A stretch of 64,000 nt of DNA, from assembly GCF_002885955.2 (NCBI RefSeq), contig NZ_POQS01000002.1, forward strand, positions 230,230 through 294,229, written 5' to 3'. The DNA is from Achromobacter pulmonis (GTDB lineage: Bacteria > Pseudomonadota > Gammaproteobacteria > Burkholderiales > Burkholderiaceae_B). How positions within the stretch are numbered: position 1 is the first letter of the stretch; every line of letters starts with the position of its first letter. The position numbers and the translations under genes are program-made. The notes beneath the pieces were generated by a model. That model worked only from the letters and a program-made list of their open reading frames with translations, was not told the origin of the DNA and searched no databases. Positions 9,145 through 21,480 of this stretch are shown piece by piece.

Positions 9145-9187
9145 ATACCCGAGTAATTGGCTCAAGTATAGCCTAATCCCGACTAAT
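9145..9187 (-). promoter_or_regulatory. isc promoter region with type-1 IscR operator
   Basis: Positions 9145-9169, read on the minus strand, match the 25-base type-1 IscR consensus (ATASYYGACTRWWWYAGTCRRSTAT) at about 21 positions, starting ATACTTGAGC and ending ACTCGGGTAT. A second right-half-like sequence TTAGTCGGGATTA lies immediately upstream at 9173-9185. The first site overlaps a good -10 hexamer TATACT (9170 to 9165), so bound IscR would block transcription. The site is about 50 bases before the iscR ATG. Confidence 0.8.
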
Positions 9188-9207
9188 TTGGTATGGCACC
9201 GGCCTAG

Positions 9208-9235
9208 AAAAAACCGCGCATATGCGCGGTTTTTC
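9208..9235. terminator. Bidirectional-looking terminator downstream of the phosphatase gene
   Basis: The stem AAACCGCGCA/TGCGCGGTTT has A's on the left and T's on the right, so it could stop transcription on either strand. On the minus strand it follows the LMW phosphatase gene and separates it from the isc promoter. Confidence 0.75.
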
Positions 9236-9284
9236 ATTGCCAGGCACTTCCGGGAACCGCACACAGGCGGTTCCGAGTACGGAA

Positions 9285-9773
9285 TCAGGCTGCCTGGTAC
9301 TGGGTTGCGCGCTTGCGCACCAGTTCGAGCACACCCTGACAGGCGTCTTCGAGATAGTCCAGAACCTTGCCGAAACCGTCGGCGCCGCCATAGTAGGGAT
9401 CGGGCACGGTGGCCTCTTCGAACTCGTTGGCAAAGCGCATCAGCAGCATCAGCTTGTGCTGGTAGGCCTTGGGGCACTGCTGCTGCATGGCCGAGAGGTT
9501 GTCCCAGTCCATGGCGAGGATCAGGTCGAAATCGCGGAAATCTTCCGCGGTGACCTGACGCGCTTCGCAGTGCGTGATCTCGTAGCCGCGCTTGCGCGCT
9601 GCGGCCTGCGCCCGGGCATCAGGCGCCTCGCCGATGTGAAACGCGTGCGTGCCCGCGGAGTCGATGCGAACCACATCGCTCAAACCCGCGTCATTCACCA
9701 AATGGCGAAACACGCCCTCTGCGCTCGGCGAGCGACAGATATTGCCCATGCAAACGAAAAGTACCTTGGTCAT
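9285..9773 (-). CDS. Low-molecular-weight protein-tyrosine phosphatase
   Basis: 162-residue arsenate-reductase-fold phosphatase. The P-loop C-x5-R is CMGNICRS at about 8-15 and the general-acid aspartate is in VPDPYYGG near residue 130. A neighbouring ATG one codon upstream (9776) is an equally possible start. No kinase or polysaccharide operon is adjacent, so the physiological substrate cannot be inferred from context. It is transcribed alone on the minus strand towards a terminator. Confidence 0.93.
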   Translation of the reverse strand: MTKVLFVCMGNICRSPSAEGVFRHLVNDAGLSDVVRIDSAGTHAFHIGEAPDARAQAAARKRGYEITHCEARQVTAEDFRDFDLILAMDWDNLSAMQQQCPKAYQHKLMLLMRFANEFEEATVPDPYYGGADGFGKVLDYLEDACQGVLELVRKRATQYQAA

Positions 9774-10016
9774 CATGGGTGTAAGTGTGCGGGAAAACCC
9801 GAGATAAGGCAAGTTTTTTTTGCGTTTGCGTAAATGGCTCAGGGCAAATATGTCCCCATCACTTTTTCATATAATTCAATGGCTTGCATCAACAATCAAA
9901 AGCAACGCTTGAACTCCGGGGCAGGATAATCGACGGCGCCGCAGGCGGGCGATTGCAACGCAACAGATCCACAGCCGATTCAGCAAGGTGTCAGCAAAAA
10001 GACACAACAAGATACG

Positions 10017-12110
10017 TCAGACGGCGCCGTCCAGCAGCACCCGCTGTTTCAGTGCGGTCAGGGCGTCGCGCGCCGCCGCGGCCTGCTCGAATTCCAGGTT
10101 GCGGGCGTGGTCCATCATCAGCTTTTCCAGGCGCTTGATTTCACGCGCCATGGCCTTTTCGTCCTTCATGAATTCGGCCGGCACCGCCGCTTCCAGCGCG
10201 TCGTGCTGGGTCGGCGCGACGATGCCGTCGATGAGCTCGCGCACCGCCTTCTGCACGCCGCGCGCCGTGATGCCGTGGTCCTCGTTGAACTGCAGCTGCT
10301 TGTTGCGGCGGCGGCCGGTTTCCTCGATGGCGCGCTGCATCGAATCGGTGATGCGGTCGGCATAGAGGATGGCGTGGCCGTTCAGGTTGCGCGCGGCCCG
10401 CCCGATGGTCTGGATCAGGCTGCGCTCGGAACGCAGGAAACCCTCTTTGTCGGCGTCCAGGATGGCGACCAGCGACACTTCGGGAATGTCCAGGCCTTCG
10501 CGCAGCAGGTTGATCCCCACCAGCACGTCGAAGGTGCCCAGGCGCAGGTCGCGGATGATCTCCACCCGCTCGACTGTGTCGATGTCGGAGTGCAGGTAGC
10601 GCACCCGCACGCCGTGCTCGCTCAGGAAGTCCGTCAGGTCCTCGGCCATGCGCTTGGTCAGGGTGGTGACCAGCACCCGTTCGCTGCGCGCCACGCGTTC
10701 CTTGATCCGGCCCAGCAGGTCGTCGACCTGAGTGCGCGCCGGAAGCACCTCGACCAGCGGATCGACCAGGCCGGTGGGACGCACCACCTGCTCGACGACG
10801 TTGTCGGCGTGCTCTTTCTCGTAGGCGGCCGGCGTGGCCGAGACGAATACGCACTGGCGCATGCGGGCCTCGAACTCCTCCAGCCGCAGCGGCCGGTTGT
10901 CCAGCGCCGAGGGCAGCCGGAACCCGTACTGCACCAGCGTCTCCTTGCGCGAGCGGTCGCCGCGGTACATGCCGCCCAGCTGGCCGATGGTGACGTGGCT
11001 TTCGTCGATGAACATGAGCGCGTCGGCCGGCAGGTAGTCGATCAGGGTGGGCGGCGGCTCGCCCGGGGCGGCGCCCGACAGGTGGCGCGAGTAGTTCTCG
11101 ATGCCCTTGCAGAAGCCCAGCTCCTGCAGCATCTCCAGGTCGAAGCGGGTGCGCTGCTCCAGGCGCTGGGCCTCGACCAGGTGACCGTCGTCGGTGAAGC
11201 GCCTGACGCGTTCGCGCAGCTCTTCCTTGATGGTCTCGATGGCGCGCAGCACGGTGTCGCGCGGCGTCACGTAGTGCGAGCCGGGATAGACGGTGAAGCG
11301 CGGCAGCTTCTGGCGGATGCGGCCGGTCAGGGGGTCGAAGAGCTCCAGGCTTTCGACCTCGTCGTCGAACAGCGTCAGGCGCAGCGCCAGCTCGGGGCTT
11401 TCGGCCGGAAAGATGTCGATGGTCTCGCCGCGCACGCGGAAGGTGCCGCGCGTGAAATCGGCGTCGTTGCGGGTGTACTGCATGGCGACCAGGCGCGCCA
11501 GGATCTCGCGCCGCGAGATCTGGTCGCCAGCGCGCAGGATCAGCACCATCGCGTGGTAGTCGCCGGGATTGCCGATACCGTAGATACACGACACCGTGCC
11601 CACGATGATGGTGTCGCGGCGCTCCAGCAGGCTCTTGGTGGCCGACAGCCGCATCTGCTCGATGTGCTCGTTGATGGAGGAGTCTTTCTCGATGAACAGG
11701 TCGCGCGTCGGCACGTAGGCCTCGGGCTGGTAGTAGTCGTAGTACGAGACGAAGTACTCGACCGCGTTCTTCGGGAAGAACTCGCGCATCTCGGCGTAGA
11801 GCTGCGCGGCCAGCGTCTTGTTGGGGGCCAGCACCAGCGCGGGCCGGCCCAGGCGCGCGATGACGTTGGCCATGGTGTAGGTCTTGCCCGAACCGGTCAC
11901 GCCCAGGAGCGTCTGGAACATCAGGCCGTCTTCGACGCCCTGGACCAGGCCGTCGATGGCGGCGGGCTGGTCGCCGGCCGGCGGATATGGCTGGTACAGG
12001 TGAAACGGGCTGCCCGGAAAGTCGATGAAGCCGCCGCCGGCAACGGCTGGCACGCCATCGTCCCCGGCGACGACGGCTTCCACGCTCGGGTCTATTGTGG
12101 GCTTAGGCAT
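10017..12110 (-). CDS. uvrB: Excinuclease ABC subunit UvrB
   Basis: 697-residue DNA repair helicase-like protein that loads onto damaged DNA with UvrA and recruits UvrC. Walker A GVTGSGKT is at about 70-77, followed by the family segments for the beta-hairpin ([17 protein letters not shown]) and helicase motifs ([19 protein letters not shown]). The C-terminal UVR motif lies near the end ([22 protein letters not shown]). The start [12 protein letters not shown] adds about 25 residues before the conserved core; the frame stays open further upstream but only as an antisense shadow of the aminotransferase. No clear SOS box is seen in the 75-base gap to tyrB. Confidence 0.97.
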   Translation of the reverse strand: MPKPTIDPSVEAVVAGDDGVPAVAGGGFIDFPGSPFHLYQPYPPAGDQPAAIDGLVQGVEDGLMFQTLLGVTGSGKTYTMANVIARLGRPALVLAPNKTLAAQLYAEMREFFPKNAVEYFVSYYDYYQPEAYVPTRDLFIEKDSSINEHIEQMRLSATKSLLERRDTIIVGTVSCIYGIGNPGDYHAMVLILRAGDQISRREILARLVAMQYTRNDADFTRGTFRVRGETIDIFPAESPELALRLTLFDDEVESLELFDPLTGRIRQKLPRFTVYPGSHYVTPRDTVLRAIETIKEELRERVRRFTDDGHLVEAQRLEQRTRFDLEMLQELGFCKGIENYSRHLSGAAPGEPPPTLIDYLPADALMFIDESHVTIGQLGGMYRGDRSRKETLVQYGFRLPSALDNRPLRLEEFEARMRQCVFVSATPAAYEKEHADNVVEQVVRPTGLVDPLVEVLPARTQVDDLLGRIKERVARSERVLVTTLTKRMAEDLTDFLSEHGVRVRYLHSDIDTVERVEIIRDLRLGTFDVLVGINLLREGLDIPEVSLVAILDADKEGFLRSERSLIQTIGRAARNLNGHAILYADRITDSMQRAIEETGRRRNKQLQFNEDHGITARGVQKAVRELIDGIVAPTQHDALEAAVPAEFMKDEKAMAREIKRLEKLMMDHARNLEFEQAAAARDALTALKQRVLLDGAV

Positions 12111-12185
12111 GCTAGACTCTTCCAGGGTAAACCCCCCATTATCCACAGCACCCCGGACTGCGTCCACCCACCTCATCAGACTCCC

Positions 12186-13385
12186 ATGAGCACCCTTTTC
12201 GATTCCGTCGAACTCGCGCCGCGCGACCCCATTCTTGGCCTGAACGAACAATACAACGCCGACACGCGTCCCGGTAAAGTCAATCTGGGCGTGGGCGTGT
12301 ACTACGACGACGAGGGCCGCATCCCCCTGCTGGGCGCGGTGCGCAAGGCTGAAACCGCCCGCATCGAGGCCGCCGCGGCCCGCGGCTACCTGCCGATCGA
12401 AGGTATCGCCGGTTACAACGCCGGCGCGCAGGCCCTGCTGCTGGGCAAGGATTCCGCGCTGGCCGCCGCCGGCCGCGTGCTGACCACCCAGGCCCTGGGC
12501 GGCACGGGCGCGCTGAAGATCGGCGCCGACTTCCTGCGCCAGCTGCTGCCCTCCTCCAAGGTCCTGATCAGCAACCCGAGCTGGGAAAACCACCGCGCGC
12601 TGTTCGAGCGCGCCGGTTTCGAAGTCGGCACCTACGCCTACTACGACGCCGCCACCCGCGGCCTGGACTTCGACGCCATGCTGGCCGACCTGAAGGCCGC
12701 TCCGGCCAAGACCGTGGTCGTGCTGCACGCCTGCTGCCACAACCCCACCGGCGTGGACCCCACCATGGACCAGTGGAAGCAGATCGCCGCCGTGGTCAAA
12801 GAAAACAATCTGGTGCCGTTCCTGGACATCGCCTACCAGGGCTTCGGCGACGGCCTGACGGAAGACGCCGCGGTCGTGCGCATGTTCGCCGACCTGGACC
12901 TGACCATGTTCATCAGCTCCTCGTTCTCGAAGTCGTTCTCGCTGTACGGCGAGCGCGTCGGCGCGCTGACGGTCGTGGCCGGCAGCAAGGACGAAGCCGC
13001 CCGCGTGCTGAGCCAGCTCAAGCGCGTGATCCGCACCAACTACTCCAACCCGCCCACCCACGGCGGCACGGTGGTGTCCACGGTGCTGAACACGCCCGAA
13101 CTGTTCGCCATGTGGGAACAGGAACTGGCCGGCATGCGCGACCGCATCCGCCTGATGCGCAAGCAGCTGGTCGAGAAGATCCAGGAACACGGCGGCAAGC
13201 AGGACTTCAGCTTCGTGCTGCGCCAGCGCGGCATGTTCTCGTACTCGGGCCTGACCGCCGCCCAGGTGGACCGCCTGCGCGAAGAGCATGGCGTCTACGC
13301 CGTATCCAGCGGCCGCATCTGCGTGGCCGCGCTCAACAGCGGCAACATCGACAAGGTCGCCAAGAGCATCGCCGCGGTGCTGTAA
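12186..13385 (+). CDS. tyrB: Aromatic amino acid / aspartate aminotransferase (class I)
   Basis: 399-residue PLP aminotransferase of the AspC/TyrB subfamily Ib, interconverting aspartate or aromatic amino acids with 2-oxo acids. Seen: [13 protein letters not shown] (substrate/PLP region), [10 protein letters not shown] (Asp and Tyr binding PLP), the lysine motif [16 protein letters not shown], and GRICVAALN with the carboxylate-binding arginine near the C-terminus. AspC and TyrB cannot be separated reliably by eye; the symbol is the more common annotation in this group. It is divergent from uvrB and ends in a strong terminator. Confidence 0.92.
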   Translation: MSTLFDSVELAPRDPILGLNEQYNADTRPGKVNLGVGVYYDDEGRIPLLGAVRKAETARIEAAAARGYLPIEGIAGYNAGAQALLLGKDSALAAAGRVLTTQALGGTGALKIGADFLRQLLPSSKVLISNPSWENHRALFERAGFEVGTYAYYDAATRGLDFDAMLADLKAAPAKTVVVLHACCHNPTGVDPTMDQWKQIAAVVKENNLVPFLDIAYQGFGDGLTEDAAVVRMFADLDLTMFISSSFSKSFSLYGERVGALTVVAGSKDEAARVLSQLKRVIRTNYSNPPTHGGTVVSTVLNTPELFAMWEQELAGMRDRIRLMRKQLVEKIQEHGGKQDFSFVLRQRGMFSYSGLTAAQVDRLREEHGVYAVSSGRICVAALNSGNIDKVAKSIAAVL

Positions 13386-13405
13386 ACGGCCCGCCATCCG
13401 GCCTC

Positions 13406-13432
13406 AAACGGGACCCGCGGGTCCCGTTTTTC
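13406..13432 (+). terminator. Terminator after the aminotransferase
   Basis: The stem AACGGGACCC/GGGTCCCGTT is followed by TTTTTC, 20 bases after the stop codon. Confidence 0.9.
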
Positions 13433-13485
13433 ATGGGCGCCCGCCCACGGCTTGCTTTTTTGCGCTGCGTCCCCCAGAATGGCCG

Positions 13486-13501
13486 CTGTATATATGTACA
13501 G
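13486..13501 (+). promoter_or_regulatory. SOS box (LexA operator) of lexA
   Basis: CTGTATATATGTACAG is a perfect CTGT-N8-ACAG LexA site, 23 bases before the lexA start codon. It implies autorepression. Confidence 0.95.
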
Positions 13502-13524
13502 TCCGCCAGCAACGGATCATCGCC

Positions 13525-14175
13525 ATGGCCAGCAAACTCACCGATCGCCAACAGCAAATCCTGGATCTCATCAGGCAAACCGTCGCGCGCACGGGCTTTC
13601 CGCCCACACGCGCCGAGATCGCGCAGGCCCTGGGTTTCCGCTCGCCCAACGCAGCCGAAGACCACCTCAAGGCGCTGGCGCGCAAGGGGGCCATCGAGCT
13701 CACCGCGGGCGCCTCGCGCGGCATCCGCCTGAAGGACGCCGCCGGCGCGCCCGCGCAGGCCTCCCTGCCCATGCCCGCCCTGGCGCAGCTCTTGCTGCCG
13801 CTGGTGGGCCGCGTGGCCGCCGGCAGCCCCATACTGGCGGCCGAACACGTCGAACGCGAGGTCGGCGTAGACCCCAACCTGTTCGCCCAGGCGCCCGACT
13901 ACCTGCTGAAGGTGCGCGGCATGAGCATGCGCGACGCCGGCATCCTCGAAGGCGACCTGCTCGCCGTCAAAAAAGCGTCCGAGGCCCGCAACGGCCAGAT
14001 CGTGGTGGCCCGCCTCGGCGACGACGTCACGGTCAAGCGCCTGCAGCGCCAGAACGGCCATATCGAGCTCCTGCCCGAAAATCCGGACTTCCAGACCATC
14101 GTGGTCGGGGCCGACCAGGATTTCGCGCTGGAAGGCATCGCGGTGGGGCTGATTCGTACGCACGCGCTGCATTGA
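13525..14175 (+). CDS. lexA: LexA repressor
   Basis: 216-residue SOS repressor. The N-terminal winged helix (1-70, [16 protein letters not shown]) binds the SOS box just upstream; the C-terminal domain is the S24 self-cleaving protease. The cleavage bond is Ala99-Gly100 (VGRVAAGSP), with catalytic Ser134 (RGMSMRD) and Lys171 (VTVKRL). The start at 13525 matches the E. coli protein (MKALTARQQE); longer frames run into the upstream terminator and are rejected. It is monocistronic, ending at a terminator shared with lon. Confidence 0.97.
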   Translation: MASKLTDRQQQILDLIRQTVARTGFPPTRAEIAQALGFRSPNAAEDHLKALARKGAIELTAGASRGIRLKDAAGAPAQASLPMPALAQLLLPLVGRVAAGSPILAAEHVEREVGVDPNLFAQAPDYLLKVRGMSMRDAGILEGDLLAVKKASEARNGQIVVARLGDDVTVKRLQRQNGHIELLPENPDFQTIVVGADQDFALEGIAVGLIRTHALH

Positions 14176-14195
14176 TCCTGCGCGCAGGCATAAAG

Positions 14196-14222
14196 AAACC
14201 CGCCTAGGGCGGGTTTCCTTTT
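14196..14222. terminator. Shared terminator between convergent lexA and lon
   Basis: The stem AAACCCGCC/GGCGGGTTT has a short loop, with T-rich sequence on the right and A-rich on the left. It lies between the two convergent stop codons. Confidence 0.85.
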
Positions 14223-14237
14223 GGGCGGCCGAACCGG

Positions 14238-16685
<2,448 letters not shown>

Positions 16686-16762
16686 AGGAGGTTCCTCGGT
16701 ATGACTCGGCGTATCGGGGACGGTTGGCCCGATTTTCGGACCAAGCACGTCAGTTACGTCTG

Positions 16763-16790
16763 TTATGGGAACAATAGCCGAAAATTCAAG
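16763..16790 (-). promoter_or_regulatory. Heat-shock (sigma-32) type promoter for lon
   Basis: On the minus strand CTTGAAT (16790-16784), 13 bases, then TCCCATAA (16770-16763) matches the RpoH consensus CTTGAAA-N11-16-CCCCATNT. The predicted start lies about 70 bases before the lon ATG. Heat-shock control of lon is established in E. coli. Confidence 0.75.
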
Positions 16791-16903
16791 ATCTCGGCGC
16801 CTCGATAGCCCAAAGGTTAAAAAAACCCCGCGGGGGCACCTTCAGTATGCAGGGGACAGGGCCGGGAGAAAAGCGGATTTCCCCCGACGGTACGCCAGGA
16901 GAC

Positions 16904-16934
16904 AAAAAAACCCGTTACGAGAACGGGCTTTTTT
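16904..16934 (-). terminator. Terminator after clpX
   Basis: CCCGTT/AACGGG stem with a 5-base loop, flanked by seven A's and six T's; it works for the minus-strand clpX transcript. A weaker GC palindrome with a T-run (about 16818-16833) follows before the lon promoter. Confidence 0.85.
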
Positions 16935-16940
16935 GAAATA

Positions 16941-18239
16941 TCAGGCCGCGGCGTCCCTGACTTCTCCCCGCTCCGGCTTGTCCGTCGCGGCGGCTTCGTC
17001 GGCGTAGATCAGCAAGGGCTTGCCGTCTCCGTCGATGGCGCCTTCGTCCAGCACCACGCGCTTGACGTTGCCCTGGGAAGGCAGGTCGTACATGGTGTCG
17101 AGCAGGGCCTGCTCGATGATGGAGCGCAGGCCGCGGGCGCCGGTCTTGCGGCGCAGCGCCTTGCGGGCGATCGCCTTGAGGGCGGCGGGCCGCACGTCGA
17201 GCTCGGCGCCTTCCATGGCGAACAGCTTCTGGAACTGCTTGAGCAGGGCGTTCTTGGGCTCGGTGAGGATCTGCACCAGCGCGGCCTCGTCCAGCTCGTC
17301 CAGCGTGGCGACCACCGGCAGGCGGCCGACCAGCTCGGGGATGAGGCCGAACTTGATCAGGTCTTCCGGCTCGACTTCGGAGAACAGCTCGCCCACGCCG
17401 CGTTCGGACTTGGCGCGCACCGAGGCCGAGAAGCCGATGCCCGATTTCTCGGTACGGTCGCGGATGACCTTTTCCAGCCCGTCGAAGGCGCCGCCGACGA
17501 TGAACAGGATGTTGGTCGTGTCGACCTGGACGAAGTCCTGGTTGGGGTGCTTGCGCCCGCCCTGCGGCGGCACCGAGGCGACCGTGCCTTCGATCAGCTT
17601 GAGCAGGGCCTGCTGCACGCCCTCGCCCGACACGTCGCGGGTGATGGACGGGTTGTCCGACTTGCGCGAGATCTTGTCGATTTCATCGATGTAGATGATG
17701 GCGCGCTGCGCCTTTTCCACTTCGTAGTTGCAGTTCTGCAGCAACTTCTGAATGATGTTCTCGACGTCTTCGCCCACGTAGCCGGCTTCGGTCAGCGTGG
17801 TGGCGTCGGCCATGACGAAGGGCACGTTCAGCATGCGCGCCAGCGTCTGGGCCAGCAGCGTCTTGCCCGACCCGGTGGGGCCGATCAGCATGATGTTGCT
17901 CTTGGAGAGCTCGACCTCGTCGCCCTTGATCTCGCCGTGGCGGATGCGCTTGTAGTGGTTGTAGACCGCCACCGCCAGCATGCGCTTGGGCGAATTCTGC
18001 CCGATCACGTACTGGTCGAGGAAGGTCTTGATTTCAGCCGGAGTGGGCAGCTCGGAACGAATCGCCGCGCGCGCGGTGGCCTGCGCCTCTTCGCGGATGA
18101 TGTCGTTGCACAGATCTATGCATTCATCGCAGATGAATACCGACGGACCCGCGATCAGCTTGCGGACTTCATGCTGGCTTTTATTGCAAAACGAGCAATG
18201 CAGCACTTTTGCGTCTGCCGATCCCTTTTTTTCAGGCAT
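16941..18239 (-). CDS. clpX: ATP-dependent Clp protease ATP-binding subunit ClpX
   Basis: 432-residue AAA+ unfoldase that feeds substrates to ClpP. The N-terminal zinc-binding domain has Cys15, Cys18, Cys37 and Cys40; Walker A GPTGSGKT is at about 120-127, Walker B YIDEIDKI follows, and the ClpP-docking IGF loop appears as SGIGFSA. The start [11 protein letters not shown] fits the family length. It follows clpP after a 102-base gap that holds a strong hairpin, and ends at a terminator. Confidence 0.97.
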   Translation of the reverse strand: MPEKKGSADAKVLHCSFCNKSQHEVRKLIAGPSVFICDECIDLCNDIIREEAQATARAAIRSELPTPAEIKTFLDQYVIGQNSPKRMLAVAVYNHYKRIRHGEIKGDEVELSKSNIMLIGPTGSGKTLLAQTLARMLNVPFVMADATTLTEAGYVGEDVENIIQKLLQNCNYEVEKAQRAIIYIDEIDKISRKSDNPSITRDVSGEGVQQALLKLIEGTVASVPPQGGRKHPNQDFVQVDTTNILFIVGGAFDGLEKVIRDRTEKSGIGFSASVRAKSERGVGELFSEVEPEDLIKFGLIPELVGRLPVVATLDELDEAALVQILTEPKNALLKQFQKLFAMEGAELDVRPAALKAIARKALRRKTGARGLRSIIEQALLDTMYDLPSQGNVKRVVLDEGAIDGDGKPLLIYADEAAATDKPERGEVRDAAA

Positions 18240-18263
18240 ATTTCTTTCGTATCTCAGGTAAAG

Positions 18264-18293
18264 ATGCGCCAGCCCAGCGAAGGTCTGGCGCAT
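18264..18293 (-). promoter_or_regulatory. Intercistronic hairpin between clpP and clpX
   Basis: ATGCGCCAG and CTGGCGCAT form a perfect 9-bp stem around a 12-base loop about 25 bases upstream of the clpX start. No T-run follows, so it is more likely an mRNA processing or partial attenuation element than a full terminator. Confidence 0.5.
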
Positions 18294-18341
18294 GCGCTTA
18301 CTCAAATATGGTGGCAGCGGGTTCGAATATCAACCGGGAAG

Positions 18342-18995
18342 TCAGCCTTCCGTGCGGGAGCTCATTACCTTGTCCACCAGTCCATACGATACCGCATCTT
18401 CGGCCGACATGAAGTTGTCACGCTCCGTGTCTATGCCGATGCGCTCCATCGTCTGGCCGGTATTGTCGGCCAGGATGCGGTTCAGGCGCTCGCGCAGGTC
18501 CAGGATTTCGCGGGCCTGGATCTGGATGTCCGAGGCCTGCCCCTGGGCGCCGCCCGAGGGCTGGTGGATCATGATGCGGGAGTTGGGCAGCGTGAAACGC
18601 TTGCCCTTCTTGCCCGCCGCCAGCAGGAACGCGCCCATGCTGGCCGCCAGACCGGTGCACAGCGTGGACACGTCCGGCTTGACGAACTGCATCGTGTCGT
18701 AGATGGCCATGCCCGCGTACACCGACCCGCCGGGCGAGTTGATGTACAGGGAAATGTCCTTGTCAGGATTCTCCGATTCCAGGAACAGCAACTGCGCGAC
18801 GACCAGGTTGGCCGTGGCGTCGTTGACCGGTCCCACCAGGAAAATGAGCCGCTCGCGGAGCAGACGCGAATAGATGTCGTAGGCGCGCTCGCCGCGCCCC
18901 GACTGCTCGATCACCATGGGAATGTAGCCCAGGCCGGTAGGGGTCACCGACGACCCGCCGTTCATTGCCGCATAGAAATCGGTGAATCTCTGCAT
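18342..18995 (-). CDS. clpP: ATP-dependent Clp protease proteolytic subunit ClpP
   Basis: 217-residue serine protease forming the tetradecameric barrel used by ClpX. The catalytic serine is Ser119 (LAASMGAF) and the histidine His144 (MIHQPSGG); the aspartate is in ERDNFMSA near residue 193. A short N-terminal propeptide is expected. It lies four bases after tig, so the two are co-transcribed as in many proteobacteria. Confidence 0.97.
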   Translation of the reverse strand: MQRFTDFYAAMNGGSSVTPTGLGYIPMVIEQSGRGERAYDIYSRLLRERLIFLVGPVNDATANLVVAQLLFLESENPDKDISLYINSPGGSVYAGMAIYDTMQFVKPDVSTLCTGLAASMGAFLLAAGKKGKRFTLPNSRIMIHQPSGGAQGQASDIQIQAREILDLRERLNRILADNTGQTMERIGIDTERDNFMSAEDAVSYGLVDKVMSSRTEG

Positions 18996-18999
18996 AGTG

Positions 19000-20310
19000 T
19001 TACGCCATCCCCATCAACTGATCGAAAGGCACCTTCTCTTCGGTGACCTTGGCCTTTTCCAGCACGTGCGCGACGACATTGTCTTCCAGCACGATCGCCT
19101 CGATTTCAGCACGACGCTGGCGGTCGGCCAGGTAATAGCTGACAACCTGGGCGGGTTGTTCGTAGTTCTGGGCGAACTCTTCGATGCGCGCGCGCACCTG
19201 CTCGGGCTTGGCCTGCAGCTGGGCTTGCTTGACCAGTTCCGAGACCAGCAGGCCCAGGCGGACGCGACGCTCGGATTCGGTCGTGAAGGCTTCGGCCGGG
19301 ATCGGCACGGACTCGGCGTTGGGGATGCCGCGCTGCTTCAGTTCTTCGCGGGCGGCGGCCACGCGGCCTTGCACGTCGTTGTCGACCAGGGCCTTCGGCA
19401 CGTCGAACTTGCCGGCTTCGACCAGGGCGTCCATCACGCTGGACTTGGTGCGGCCTTGCGAGCGCACCTTGACTTCGCGTTCGATGTTGCTGCGGATGTC
19501 GGCCTTGAGCTTTTCCAGGTCGCCTTCGGGCTGGCCGAGGGACTTGGCGAATTCGCCGTTGAGTTCGGGCAGCACGCCTTCGGCCACTTCCTTCACGGTG
19601 ATCGTGAATTCGGCGGTCTTGCCGGCGACTTCCTTGCCCTGGTAGTCATCGGGGAACTTGAGCGGGAAGACCTTGGTGTCGCCGGCCTTCAGGCCGCGCG
19701 CGGCTTCTTCGAACTCGGGCAGCATGCGGCCCTGGCCCAGCACGAAGGGGAAGTCTTCGGCCTTGCCGCCTTCGAACGGCACGCCGTCGATGGTGCCGGC
19801 GAAGTCCAGCGTGATGCGGTCGCCGTCGGCGGCGGCACGGCCTTCGCGGGCTTCGAACGTGGCGCGCTGCTTGCGCAGGACGTCCAGGGTCTTTTCGACT
19901 TCGGCGTCGGTGACGGCGGTTTCGTAACGGGTGACGGCCAGCGCCGACAGGTCGGGCACGGCGACTTCGGGGTAGACCTCGAACGTGGCGGTGAACGCCA
20001 GCGTGTCGTCGGCGACGCCTTCGGTCTTGGGTTCGAGGTTCGGGGCGCCGGCGACGCGCAGTTTGGCGCCGTCCACGGCCTGCTCGAAGGCACGGCCGAC
20101 TTGGCTATTGATCACGTCGTAGCGGATGCCGGGGCCATGGCTGCGCTCGAGCATGGCGAGCGGGGCCTTGCCCGGACGGAAGCCGGGGACCTTGGCGGTC
20201 CGGGCCACGCGCTTCAATTGCGCCTGGACTTCCTTTTCGACGTCGGCCACCGAGACGGCCAGATCAACACGGCGCTCCAGGCCGGAGAGGGTTTCAACCA
20301 CAGGCTGCAT
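19000..20310 (-). CDS. tig: Trigger factor (ribosome-associated chaperone, PPIase)
   Basis: 436-residue chaperone that binds the ribosome exit tunnel. The ribosome-binding signature GFRPGKAP lies at about 44-51 in the N-terminal domain; the central FKBP-type domain ([19 protein letters not shown]-like) and the helical C-terminal domain follow. The start [14 protein letters not shown] is preferred to one 16 codons upstream. It is the first gene of the tig-clpP-clpX block. A CCGGAA-AG-TTCCGG palindrome lies at 20368-20381, close upstream of a TAAAAT hexamer; its role is unknown. Confidence 0.96.
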   Translation of the reverse strand: MQPVVETLSGLERRVDLAVSVADVEKEVQAQLKRVARTAKVPGFRPGKAPLAMLERSHGPGIRYDVINSQVGRAFEQAVDGAKLRVAGAPNLEPKTEGVADDTLAFTATFEVYPEVAVPDLSALAVTRYETAVTDAEVEKTLDVLRKQRATFEAREGRAAADGDRITLDFAGTIDGVPFEGGKAEDFPFVLGQGRMLPEFEEAARGLKAGDTKVFPLKFPDDYQGKEVAGKTAEFTITVKEVAEGVLPELNGEFAKSLGQPEGDLEKLKADIRSNIEREVKVRSQGRTKSSVMDALVEAGKFDVPKALVDNDVQGRVAAAREELKQRGIPNAESVPIPAEAFTTESERRVRLGLLVSELVKQAQLQAKPEQVRARIEEFAQNYEQPAQVVSYYLADRQRRAEIEAIVLEDNVVAHVLEKAKVTEEKVPFDQLMGMA

Positions 20311-20477
20311 TAAAAGACCTATATTCCGAGAGATAAGAGATAACGGGCGGATAAACACGCCATTTTACCGGAAAGTTCCGGACCGCTGACGCAAAGAGGC
20401 GCGAGCACCCGGATAAGTCCGGATACTCGCGCCCCGTTTTCCACTCCGCATGGGGCGGAAAAACGCCTGCCAGCGCC

Positions 20478-21233
20478 TTACTTGGCCTTGGCGATGCGCT
20501 CTTCGATGTGCTGCGCACGCTTGGCCGAGGACGGATGCGAGCTCATCATATCGCTCTTGCCGCCGTCCAGTTCGGCCAGCTTCTGGAACGCGGTCACCAG
20601 GCCGCGGGTGTTCTGCTTCTTGGACTGCAGCAGGTCGAACGAGTAGTCGTCGGCGGCGCTTTCCTGCGATTGCGAGAACTGCGCGTTGATGAACTTCTCG
20701 GTCAGGTCGCCCAGCTGCGACGAGCTGAGGGCGGCGACCGTCGCGCCGCCCGCCGCGCCGGCGGCGTCGCGCGCGGCCGAAACCGTGTAGGCGGTCTGCA
20801 TGGCCTTCTTGCTGTGGCCCAGCGCCACGTGGCCGATTTCGTGGCCGACCACGCCCATCACTTCGTCGTCGGTCATCATGTCCATCAGGCCGCTGTAGAC
20901 GCGGATGCAGCCATTGGCCATGGCCCAGGCGTTCACGTCCTTGGTGATGTAGACCTTGTAGCTGGCCTTCTGGCCGTTGACCGTGCCGCCCAGCGCCTTG
21001 GCGATCTTCTGCAGGCGGGCGTCGTACTTGCTGCCGGGCGCGGCGATCTTCTCCTGCGAATCGCTCTGGGCGCACGACTTGTCCGAAAGCGTCTTGATTT
21101 CGGCGTCGCTCAACGTGGCGGCCTGCACGACCTTGCTGCCGGCGCCGACCAGTCCGCCGATGTCCAGCGCATGCGAGGCGGAATAAGGGGCAAGCGCGAC
21201 GGCCAACGCGGCCACGGTGTAGCGGATCTTCAT
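20478..21233 (-). CDS. Exported M48-family metallopeptidase (LoiP/YggG-like)
   Basis: 251-residue zinc protease. A signal peptide (about 1-22, MKIRYTVAALAVALAPYSASHA) points to the periplasm; no lipobox cysteine is seen at its end, unlike E. coli LoiP, which is a lipoprotein. The zinc motif HEIGH is at 131-135 and the third ligand Glu191 is in ESAADDYSFD. The C-terminal SHPSSAKR motif is typical of the family. A GAGGAG ribosome site lies about 8 bases before the chosen ATG. LoiP cleaves membrane-associated proteins at low osmolarity; a similar quality-control role is inferred. A GC-rich hairpin lies between it and tig (about 20399-20433). Confidence 0.9.
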   Translation of the reverse strand: MKIRYTVAALAVALAPYSASHALDIGGLVGAGSKVVQAATLSDAEIKTLSDKSCAQSDSQEKIAAPGSKYDARLQKIAKALGGTVNGQKASYKVYITKDVNAWAMANGCIRVYSGLMDMMTDDEVMGVVGHEIGHVALGHSKKAMQTAYTVSAARDAAGAAGGATVAALSSSQLGDLTEKFINAQFSQSQESAADDYSFDLLQSKKQNTRGLVTAFQKLAELDGGKSDMMSSHPSSAKRAQHIEERIAKAK

Positions 21234-21480
21234 GGGAACAAACTCCTCTTGAGTGGCTCTATGCCAACGAGGCGGCAATTCTATATATGGCCAATGTGCT
21301 CCGAACGTTTCGGCACACAGTTTCGCAAATGCCAGTTTTTCTTACATAAAACCCCGGCAGACGGCGGGCAATCGTGCTATCGGCCATGGCCCGCCGTCAT
21401 GAAAACGGATGCACGCCGCCACATGCCGTTGATAGAATTGCGCCCGCTTTTTTCGCACACATCTACGGCTCGCACCCAAC

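Noticed and set aside
12111-12185. Possible SOS box before uvrB
   Set aside because: CTGTGGATAATGGG is present but no matching ACAG/CAG half lies at the required distance.
12111-13397. Upstream continuation of the uvrB frame opposite the aminotransferase
   Set aside because: It would make a protein of over 1,100 residues; UvrB proteins are about 670-700 and the extra part is an antisense reading of tyrB.
16818-16833. Second terminator between clpX and lon
   Set aside because: The GC palindrome has almost no loop; the T-run on the minus strand is real but a stable hairpin is doubtful.
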